Source: Cyclobacteriaceae bacterium (GTDB taxonomy: Bacteria; Bacteroidota; Bacteroidia; Cytophagales; Cyclobacteriaceae). Taken from it: a DNA stretch of 5,377 nt. Where the stretch lies: positions 1 through 5,377 of the forward strand of contig CANHCD010000169.1 of the NCBI GenBank assembly GCA_947458795.1, given 5' to 3'. Under the pieces are notes generated by a model. That model worked only from the letters and a program-made list of their open reading frames with translations. It searched no databases and was not told the origin of the DNA. The position numbers and the translations under genes are program-made. The stretch's first letter is position 1, and each line of letters starts with the position of its first letter. This document shows positions 1 to 4,888 of the stretch, one piece after another.

Positions 1-230
1 CGATAGAGGCAAAGCGCTATTATTCCAAGACAGCAACACTCGGAGAAGAATCTGAATCGCAGGAGAGTGGCTATTATTTGTTCTCCTTGATTTCTTTAGG
101 AAAGATTGCAACTGCCGAAAAAAATAAAGCTTTGGCAAGAACCTATTTCAACCAAGTGAAGCGGTATGCAAAGCGAAAGCATCCGGCGCATCAGGAAGCA
201 AGAAATTTTATCAAAAAGAATAAACTCTAA
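1..230 (+). CDS. 3' end of a TPR-like repeat protein (partial)
   Basis: An open frame runs from the window edge (first complete codon at base 3) to a TAA at 228-230, giving the last 75 residues of a protein whose start lies outside the window. The visible part is helical and charged: a stretch around YYLFSLISLGKIA is followed by ARTYFNQVKRYAKRKH and a lysine-rich end. The alternating small and aromatic residues (G/A/Y spacing) resemble a tetratricopeptide hairpin followed by a capping helix. Proteins with such C-termini are common in Bacteroidota and are usually annotated only as TPR or hypothetical proteins. No catalytic motif is visible. The TPR assignment is an inference from pattern and could be wrong; that this is a real coding end is more secure, because the frame is uninterrupted and the downstream sequence changes to AT-rich non-coding DNA right after the stop. 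Confidence 0.65.
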   Translation, partial: IEAKRYYSKTATLGEESESQESGYYLFSLISLGKIATAEKNKALARTYFNQVKRYAKRKHPAHQEARNFIKKNKL

Positions 231-288
231 GATTGCTGACCCTTATTTTTTCCCGTTTGCCATAGATAATTTGAATTCATGTAATAAT

Positions 289-320
289 GTGATCCAAATA
301 AGTGGATTATTCGTTTTATT
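289..320 (+). terminator. weak hairpin, possible terminator of the upstream gene
   Basis: Bases 289-296 can pair with 303-310 (8 pairs, two of them G-T) around a 6-base loop, followed by a T-rich but interrupted stretch. It lies about 60 bases after the TAA at 230 and before the promoter at 397. The stem is AT-rich and weak, so this may be chance. The rest of the 231-435 gap is AT-rich with no gene visible. Confidence 0.22.
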
Positions 321-396
321 GTTCCTAATCTTTAACAAAATTCGGATTTTACCCTAAAAAACATTCGCATACTTATAGAATTTTCATCATTTATTG

Positions 397-404
397 TAAA
401 TTTG
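397..404 (+). promoter_or_regulatory. Bacteroidota -7 promoter box for the Lrp/AsnC gene
   Basis: TAAATTTG is a perfect match to the Bacteroidota sigma-A -7 consensus TAnnTTTG. It lies 31 bases before the ATG at 436, so transcription should begin near 408-412 and leave a short A-rich leader (ending in GCACAAAAAA) without a Shine-Dalgarno sequence, which is normal in this phylum. No clear TTG -33 element is seen about 19 bases upstream, where the sequence is CTTATAG, so the promoter may be weak or regulated. The element was placed by eye and not tested. Confidence 0.55.
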
Positions 405-435
405 TACCACATAAAATTTTGTAAAGCACAAAAAA

Positions 436-918
436 ATGGATAGCAACATTCGAATTAAATTCGATAAAATCGATCGAAGTATTTTGGAAATACTTCAGAG
501 CAATGCCAAAATCACCAATGCTCAACTTTCAAAGGATATCGGGCTATCTCCTGCTCCTACTTTGGAGCGTGTTAAAAAATTGGAGCAATCTGGTATCATC
601 AAGAGTTACCACGCGAAGTTGGATCCAGAGAAAATCGGATTGGGCGTGAGCACCTTTGTATTGGTAAGTTTAATTGGTCACAACAAAGGGAATATCGATG
701 CCTTCATGAAGGAGATCAACCTAATTCCTGAAGTGATTGAATGTCATCACATTACCGGTACGGGTGACTTTATTTTGAAGATCATTGCCAAAGACATCAT
801 GGCTTACCAAAAATTGATGTTGGAAAAGGTTTCTGAAATCAAAGAAGTAGACTCCATGCAATCCATGGTAATCCTTTCTACTTTTAAGGATTCAAAAGTG
901 CTTCCAATTCCAGCTTAA
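436..918 (+). CDS. Lrp/AsnC family transcriptional regulator
   Basis: This 160-residue protein has the full two-domain Lrp/AsnC layout and usual length. Residues 8-66 form the winged helix-turn-helix, opening with DKIDRSILEIL; the HTH is about residues 27-48 (ITNAQLSKDIGLSPAPTLER) and the wing follows at GIIKSYHAKLDPEKIG. Residues 70-150 are the RAM/effector-binding domain, with the family's turn GTGD at 108-111 between strands. Such proteins assemble as dimers to octamers on DNA and sense amino acids or related metabolites; this effector cannot be read from the sequence. The ATG at 436 is chosen because the domain begins immediately and the -7 box at 397 sits at the right distance. The gene appears monocistronic: own promoter upstream and a strong terminator downstream. 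Autoregulation is common in the family but no operator was identified. Family assignment is secure; equivalence to E. coli Lrp is not claimed. Confidence 0.95.
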   Translation: MDSNIRIKFDKIDRSILEILQSNAKITNAQLSKDIGLSPAPTLERVKKLEQSGIIKSYHAKLDPEKIGLGVSTFVLVSLIGHNKGNIDAFMKEINLIPEVIECHHITGTGDFILKIIAKDIMAYQKLMLEKVSEIKEVDSMQSMVILSTFKDSKVLPIPA

Positions 919-937
919 TTAGCCAAAAAGAATTTTA

Positions 938-963
938 GGGTGGCTATGCCACCCTTTTTTTTT
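938..963 (+). terminator. strong intrinsic terminator after the Lrp/AsnC gene
   Basis: GGGTGGC (938-944) pairs perfectly with GCCACCC (948-954) across a TAT loop and is followed by nine T residues (955-963). One more A-T pair (937/955) can extend the stem. It begins 19 bases after the TAA at 918. This is a textbook Rho-independent terminator. It ends only 7 bases before the ATG of the NUDIX gene, leaving almost no room for a separate leader. Confidence 0.92.
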
Positions 964-970
964 GAATACC

Positions 971-1513
971 ATGACAGAAAACCCTTGGAAAACTAAGTCC
1001 AAAGTAACGGTATACGAGAATCCCTGGATTCGCGTGGAGCACCACGAAGTGATTACCCCTGCGGGAAAGGATGGGATTTATGGGAAAACCCATTTCAAAA
1101 ACAAAGCCATTGCCATTCTTCCGATTGATGAAGAAGGAAATACTTGGTTGGTAGGTCAATACCGCTATGCGCTGGATGCCTACTCCTGGGAAGTCCCGAT
1201 GGGTGGAGGTCCCTTGGAAGTTGATACCCTTGCATCTGCAAAGCGGGAATTGAAAGAGGAAACTGGGCTGACTGCTAGCCAATGGACTGAGCTGCAGCTG
1301 ATCCATACCTCCAACTCGGTAACCGACGAGGTCGGGTACATTTTCTTGGCTGAGGGTCTGACTGAAGGCGAACCGGAATTTGAAGATACCGAAGACATTA
1401 GCATCAAAAAACTTCCTTTTGTTGAAGCATTGGACTGGGTGATGCAGGGAAAAATCACCGATTCTTTGTCGGTAATCGCTATTTTTCGCGTAGCAAGAGC
1501 ATTAGGTTATTGA
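971..1513 (+). CDS. NUDIX hydrolase, ADP-ribose pyrophosphatase-like
   Basis: This 180-residue protein has the NUDIX fold. The NUDIX box lies at residues 78-100, with the catalytic core RELKEETGL at 92-100; Glu93, Glu96 and Glu97 are the expected Mg2+ ligands. The preceding strand SWEVPMGGG (72-80) is typical of the ADP-ribose/nucleoside-diphosphate-sugar branch, which hydrolyses NDP-X to NMP plus phosphorylated X in the cytosol. The first consensus glutamate (G-x5-E) is replaced by Val84, with Glu83 one residue early, so the match to the strict signature is imperfect. The substrate is inferred from family resemblance only. The ATG at 971 is preferred over a TTG at 962, which falls inside the terminator's T-run. 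The gene starts 7 bases after that terminator and ends 4 bases before the MATE ATG, so NUDIX and MATE are probably one transcript. Its promoter is not evident; a TACTTTTA at 879-886 inside the Lrp gene is only a partial match. Confidence 0.92.
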   Translation: MTENPWKTKSKVTVYENPWIRVEHHEVITPAGKDGIYGKTHFKNKAIAILPIDEEGNTWLVGQYRYALDAYSWEVPMGGGPLEVDTLASAKRELKEETGLTASQWTELQLIHTSNSVTDEVGYIFLAEGLTEGEPEFEDTEDISIKKLPFVEALDWVMQGKITDSLSVIAIFRVARALGY

Positions 1514-1517
1514 AACT

Positions 1518-2387
1518 ATGGCAGTACGAGAACAAGTAAAAACCACCTTTCTTTTGGCTTATCCAGTGATGCTCAGTCAGCTAGGACAAGTAGCTGTGGG
1601 CGTAGCCGATTCCATGATGGTGGGGCGCCTAGGGGCTTTGGAACTGGCAGCCTCCTCGCTAGCCAATAGTATATTTTTTGTACTCCTGATGTTTGGAATC
1701 GGAATTTCGATGGGTTTGACACCCTTGGTATCCAAGGCCTATGGCAAAGGGAAGACCAATCAAATCTCGAGACTCTTTAGCAATAGCCTATTGATAAATT
1801 TTTTAACAAGCCTTGTAATGCTTGGATTGGTTCTTTTATTCTCTAGAAATCTCAATCTTTTAAATCAGCCTGAAGAAGTAGAAGCTTTGGCATTGCCCTT
1901 TTTATTGATCATCACGGCCTCCTTGGTTCCGCTAATGGTCTTTCAAGCGTTCAAACAGTTTGTCGAAGGCCTTTCACAGACCAAGCAAGCCATGTTCATC
2001 ACCATTGCTGCCAATTTGGTCAATGTATTTCTGAATTGGCTACTGATCTGGGGACATTGGGGATTTCCGGAATTGGGATTTTTAGGTGCCGCATGGGCAA
2101 CCCTAATTTCACGTGTATTGATGATGGTGTTGATGGGAGCTTATGTACTTTATTCCAAGCGCTATGCAGATTTTGGCCTACGAATTCTTCGATTCAAACC
2201 CAATTGGACGCTTTGCCAGCGAATTTTGAAAATAGGGGTTCCTACGGGCTTTCAATTTATTTTTGAGGTATCCGCATTCAGTGCTGCCGCTGGGTATTTT
2301 AGGGAGGTTGGTGCATCCTTTTTTGGTGCGTCCAAAGCTCGAGCAAATTTTTGCGTATCGTTTTCAAAAGGTCGACAAGATTTTTAA
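1518..2387 (+). CDS. MATE efflux transporter, 3'-truncated (N-terminal part only)
   Basis: Residues 1 to about 258 are a clear MATE-family (NorM-like) sequence: the first-helix region with YPVMLSQLGQ and DSMMVGRLG (31-39), the GLTPLVSKAYGKG segment (66-78), then helices through residue 215, making one complete six-helix lobe. Helix 7 begins at GVPTGFQFIFEVSAFSAAA (240-258). Family members are usually about 450 residues and cross the membrane 12 times, exporting cationic drugs in exchange for Na+ or H+. Here the frame ends at residue 289. The last 31 residues (GYFREVG onward) do not look like MATE or membrane sequence; they are an out-of-frame reading of a different gene's tail (see 2284-2391). 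The product therefore lacks nearly the whole second lobe and is very unlikely to transport. The start is 4 bases after the NUDIX stop, consistent with an operon. Family identity of the first 258 residues is secure; whether the break exists in the living genome or only in the assembly is open. Confidence 0.88.
   Translation: MAVREQVKTTFLLAYPVMLSQLGQVAVGVADSMMVGRLGALELAASSLANSIFFVLLMFGIGISMGLTPLVSKAYGKGKTNQISRLFSNSLLINFLTSLVMLGLVLLFSRNLNLLNQPEEVEALALPFLLIITASLVPLMVFQAFKQFVEGLSQTKQAMFITIAANLVNVFLNWLLIWGHWGFPELGFLGAAWATLISRVLMMVLMGAYVLYSKRYADFGLRILRFKPNWTLCQRILKIGVPTGFQFIFEVSAFSAAAGYFREVGASFFGASKARANFCVSFSKGRQDF
2284..2292. other. fusion breakpoint between MATE and SRPBCC gene fragments
   Basis: CTGCCGCTG fits both sides. 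In the MATE frame it continues SAFSAAA, where the family goes on with a helix. In the +1 frame it reads LPL, the expected lead-in to the SRPBCC C-terminal segment. The exact joint cannot be placed within these 9 bases, which is what microhomology at a deletion joint, or an assembly overlap error, would look like. No inverted repeats, target duplications or IS ends were seen around it. Confidence 0.7.
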
Positions 2388-2391
2388 GTAA
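2284..2391 (+). pseudogene. 3' remnant of an SRPBCC/polyketide-cyclase-like gene
   Basis: In the frame +1 to the MATE gene, the sequence reads LPLGILGRLVHPFLVRPKL, then an EQIFAYR segment, and ends with KVDKIF-K before the TAA at 2389-2391: 35 residues in all. This closely follows the usual C-terminal pattern of SRPBCC (START-like, ligand-binding) proteins: a strand ending LPxGxLGRLxH, then xLVRxxLExIFxYR as the long last helix that closes the hydrophobic pocket. Whole members are about 150 residues, so only the last quarter is present, with no start codon of its own. It overlaps the false tail of the MATE frame. The assignment rests on recalled family pattern, not a database search. That the frame is an authentic protein end is supported by its being far more protein-like than the MATE-frame reading of the same bases. 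Confidence 0.7.
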
Positions 2392-2399
2392 CCTAGGTT
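2390..2399. repeat. 10-bp perfect palindrome after the fused genes
   Basis: AACCTAGGTT reads the same on both strands and begins at the last two bases of the TAA at 2389-2391. It has no loop and no T-run, so it is a poor terminator. It could be a small protein-binding site or chance. Confidence 0.3.
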
Positions 2400-2430
2400 G
2401 CGCTACCAATCTAGAATTCTCCTTAATTTG
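2398..2430 (+). promoter_or_regulatory. possible Bacteroidota promoter for the ABC operon
   Basis: TTAATTTG (2423-2430) matches TAnnTTTG at all but one fixed base, and a TTG (2398-2400) lies 22 bases upstream as a candidate -33 element. If used, transcription would start at or within a few bases of the ATG at 2436, giving a leaderless or near-leaderless message. The spacing is at the long end of the normal range, so this is a weak prediction. Confidence 0.33.
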
Positions 2431-2435
2431 CAAAC

Positions 2436-3353
2436 ATGGAACAGCAAGCAATAATTGAAGTCAAAGGTTTGCAAAAATCTTTTGGTTCGTTTGAGGCAGT
2501 AAAAAACGTCAGTTTTACGGTCAATAAAGGCGATGTATTTGGGTTTTTAGGGCCTAATGGCGCAGGAAAGAGCACTACCATGCGCTGTATGCTATCTCTG
2601 ATCAAGCCCAATGCAGGTGATATCCGCATCTTTGGAAAAAACTTATTTGAAGAGCGCAATGCCATTTTAGCAAAAGTGGGCAGTATTGTCGAAAAGCCTG
2701 ATTTTTACAAATATTTGTCGGCGCTGAAGAATTTAGAAATTTTTGCGCGCATTTCAGGTGCAGAAGTGAGTCAGAAAGCCATATACGAAACTTTAGATTT
2801 TGTGGGTTTGCTCGGTCGAGAAAAAGACAAAGTGGGTGGCTTTTCGCACGGTATGCGCCAGCGTTTAGGCATTGCCCAGACCTTATTACATCAGCCCGAA
2901 CTCATTATTTTAGATGAACCCACCACCGGTTTAGATCCACAAGGTATCATAGAAGTAAGAGACCTCATTTTGCGCCTTAAAAATGAGCAAAACAAAACCG
3001 TTATTCTTTCTTCGCATCAGTTAGCCGAAATCGAGCTCGTGGCCAACCGCATGGTGATCATCAATAAGGGGCAAACCATTATTGAAGGCTCGGTTGCCGA
3101 ACTCATGAATGCACAAGAAACATTGTTGCACATCGAACTTACGCACAACAGCCAAGGTGCAGCCGCACTTATTCATGAATTATTACCTGCTGTAAAAATT
3201 CAAGTAAGCTCACCTAAAACACTGGAATTGAACGTTGAGAAGCAATATGTTGCGCTGCTCAATTCCAAATTAGTGCAAGCCGGTTTTGAGGTGGTGGCAC
3301 TCGAGCCCAAACGCAAACTAGAAGATTTTTTCATCCAAATGACTCAAGCCTAA
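2436..3353 (+). CDS. ABC transporter ATP-binding protein (BcrA/DrrA-like)
   Basis: A complete 305-residue nucleotide-binding subunit. Walker A is GPNGAGKST (39-47). The Q-loop region reads VEKPDFY (85-91), with Glu where many ABC proteins have Gln, as is usual in the bacitracin-exporter-like group. The signature is FSHGMRQR (136-143), Walker B with catalytic Glu is LIILDEP (156-162), the D-loop is GLD (165-167) and the switch histidine is His194. About 90 residues follow the ATPase core, as in BcrA/DrrA/NatA-type proteins. It should sit on the inner face of the cytoplasmic membrane and power the permease encoded next, whose ATG overlaps this TAA by one base (TAATG), indicating translational coupling. 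The family points to export; the cargo is unknown. Compared with the MATE gene it uses TTA for leucine (about 14 of 38 against 5 of 45) and CGC for arginine far more often. Confidence 0.95.
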   Translation: MEQQAIIEVKGLQKSFGSFEAVKNVSFTVNKGDVFGFLGPNGAGKSTTMRCMLSLIKPNAGDIRIFGKNLFEERNAILAKVGSIVEKPDFYKYLSALKNLEIFARISGAEVSQKAIYETLDFVGLLGREKDKVGGFSHGMRQRLGIAQTLLHQPELIILDEPTTGLDPQGIIEVRDLILRLKNEQNKTVILSSHQLAEIELVANRMVIINKGQTIIEGSVAELMNAQETLLHIELTHNSQGAAALIHELLPAVKIQVSSPKTLELNVEKQYVALLNSKLVQAGFEVVALEPKRKLEDFFIQMTQA

Positions 3354-4195
3354 TGCTCTGGAAAAACACCTACAACGAATTCATTAAGATTTTAGCCAAA
3401 CCCAGAAGCTACATTGGTTTAGCAGCGCTTACCTTACTGATCCTCATCATCCTATTTGCCATGAAAGCAGATGGCCGCATGTACATTTCCTTTGTGACGG
3501 CATCCTTTGAACAAACACTTTCCTTCAATGGCAATATCCTGAATGGCAACCTCATTGCATTTATTGTACTGCAAATGCTCATCGTGCACATTCCATTGCT
3601 TGTGGCTTTGGTAACCGGCGACTTACTTTCAGGCGAGGCAGCCATGGGTACCTTGCGCATGTTGCTCACCAAACCCATTAGCCGAAGTCAGGTTGTTTTC
3701 TCTAAATTAATTGCCGCTGCCGCTTACACCTTTATTTTGGTGCTCTGGATGGGCTTTTTGGCGTTAGTAGTAGGGCGCTGGGTTTTTGGCGATGGCGATT
3801 TAATCGTGCTCAATTCCGATGGTTTGGTCATTTTGAATTACACAGATGTGTTGTGGCGCTATGGCCTTGCATTCATGGTGGCTTATTTAGCACTCATGAC
3901 CATTGCCACACTTTCTATTGCTTTTTCTGCTTTTGCAGACAACTCCATTGGCCCAATTGTCTCTACTATGGCAGTTATTATCCTTTTTACCATAATTGGC
4001 TCATTGGATGTCAGTGTATTCGATCACGTCAAGCCCTGGCTTTTTACCACCCACATGGCCTCTTGGCGTTCTTTTTTCAGTGACCCCGTGCCGTGGTCGG
4101 CTATCTGGGAGTCCGTCTGGATTTTATTGGCCCACAACATCTTATTTGTAGCAATCGCTATTTTCAAATTCAAACGCAAAGACATCACCTCATGA
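3353..4195 (+). CDS. ABC-2 type transporter permease
   Basis: A 280-residue membrane protein with about six predicted helices near residues 20-37, 66-88, 118-141, 170-192, 200-217 and 251-271. The cytoplasmic stretch EAAMGTLRMLLTKPISRSQ (95-113) before helix 3 is the characteristic coupling segment of the NatB/ABC-2 type permeases (a GTLR-x-LL-x-(K/R)P-(I/V)-SR pattern). A polar region between helices 1 and 2 (about 38-65) is probably periplasmic. It should form the membrane channel with the ATPase encoded immediately upstream, probably as a homodimer since no second permease is present in the window. The start at 3353 shares one base with the upstream TAA, and its TGA (4193-4195) overlaps the next gene's ATG. 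Function as an ABC permease is secure; the substrate cannot be read from the sequence. Confidence 0.93.
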   Translation: MLWKNTYNEFIKILAKPRSYIGLAALTLLILIILFAMKADGRMYISFVTASFEQTLSFNGNILNGNLIAFIVLQMLIVHIPLLVALVTGDLLSGEAAMGTLRMLLTKPISRSQVVFSKLIAAAAYTFILVLWMGFLALVVGRWVFGDGDLIVLNSDGLVILNYTDVLWRYGLAFMVAYLALMTIATLSIAFSAFADNSIGPIVSTMAVIILFTIIGSLDVSVFDHVKPWLFTTHMASWRSFFSDPVPWSAIWESVWILLAHNILFVAIAIFKFKRKDITS

Positions 4196-4875
4196 AGCAT
4201 TTCTTCTTACTCCTCGCATTTATCAGTATTCAATTTGCTTTTGCGCAAGACCCCAACGAACTGGTAAAAGCTGTGCGCCTCAAGCTTGAGAAAGTCCAGG
4301 ACTACTCCGCCGACATCCACATCAAAGCACAAGTACCCATGATCAAGATCGATGAAGTCGATGCGAAAGTGTTTTACAAGGTGCCCAACAAAATGAAAGT
4401 GGAGTCCAAAGGCATCGCAATTTTGCCCAAACAAGGCTTGGGTGAGCTCAATAACTTCTTGACCAACGAGAAAGCCTACACTTGCGCCCTGAACGGCACC
4501 AAAATGCTAGGAGAGGTCAAGACTTCAGTGGTTTCAGTTTTGCCTTTGACAGAAAATTCAGATGTGGTGCTCGTTAAACTCTGGATTGATCCTGCGAAAG
4601 ACTTGATCCTCAAGTCGCAAATTACGAGCAAGAGTAATGGTACTTTGGATATTAACTACTTTTATGGCGACCAAGCTAAATATGGTTTACCGTATAAAAT
4701 GGTCTTTACAATCGATGTCAAGAAGTTCAAATTACCCAAAAGTGTTGCTGCTGACCTCCATCAAAACAAAAAGAAGGCGAAGTCAGAAGACGGCCCTCAA
4801 ACCGGTACAATTGTGCTGCAAATGAGCAACTACAAAGTCAATCTGGGTATTCCGGACGCGAAATTCAAAAATTAG
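4192..4875 (+). CDS. secreted LolA-like (outer-membrane lipoprotein carrier fold) protein
   Basis: A 227-residue protein. Residues 1-18 are a signal peptide (MKHFFLLLAFISIQFAFA, likely cut before QDP by signal peptidase I; no lipobox cysteine). The mature part is rich in beta strands: a helix with NELVKAVRLKLEKVQDYSA (22-40), strands with FYKVPNKMKVES (61-72), and a late strand TGTIVLQMSNYKVNLGIPD (204-222). This helix-plus-curved-sheet plan and the closing motif are typical of Bacteroidota proteins annotated as LolA-like or outer membrane lipoprotein-sorting proteins, which bind lipid or acyl chains in the periplasm. A lysine-rich stretch (180-198) is an unusual addition. The ATG at 4192 is chosen because it gives the signal peptide and overlaps the permease stop (ATGA); a longer in-frame start at 4093 would lie inside the permease. 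The fold assignment is by pattern; a direct role in Lol transport is not shown. Confidence 0.78.
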   Translation: MKHFFLLLAFISIQFAFAQDPNELVKAVRLKLEKVQDYSADIHIKAQVPMIKIDEVDAKVFYKVPNKMKVESKGIAILPKQGLGELNNFLTNEKAYTCALNGTKMLGEVKTSVVSVLPLTENSDVVLVKLWIDPAKDLILKSQITSKSNGTLDINYFYGDQAKYGLPYKMVFTIDVKKFKLPKSVAADLHQNKKKAKSEDGPQTGTIVLQMSNYKVNLGIPDAKFKN

Positions 4876-4888
4876 TTAGGCCCAGCGC

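Noticed and set aside
166..357. 63-residue plus-strand ORF across the first gap
   Set aside because: Its first third is an out-of-frame reading of the upstream gene and the rest is AT-rich intergenic DNA. It has no domain pattern, and a perfect -7 box for the next gene follows it.
962..970. TTG at 962 as start of the NUDIX gene
   Set aside because: It lies within the terminator's T-run. The ATG at 971 begins a normal NUDIX N-terminus and adds no missing domain.
944..1458. Minus-strand ORFs opposite the NUDIX gene (944-1306 and 1180-1458)
   Set aside because: They are antisense shadows of a well-supported gene. Their sequences are low in structure and match no family.
2200..2435. Insertion sequence or integron-like event at the MATE break
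   Set aside because: No terminal inverted repeats, short target duplications, transposase fragment or att-like repeat could be seen around the join. A simple deletion joint or assembly join explains it with fewer assumptions.
2423..3678. Minus-strand ORFs opposite the ABC genes (2423-2665 and 3409-3678), and short plus-strand ORFs at 2036-2266 and 3853-4083
   Set aside because: They are alternative-frame readings of the MATE, ATPase and permease genes, with no independent start context or family signal.
4093..4191. Longer start (4093) for the LolA-like protein
   Set aside because: It would overlap about 100 bases of the permease gene and bury the signal peptide that begins cleanly at the ATG at 4192.
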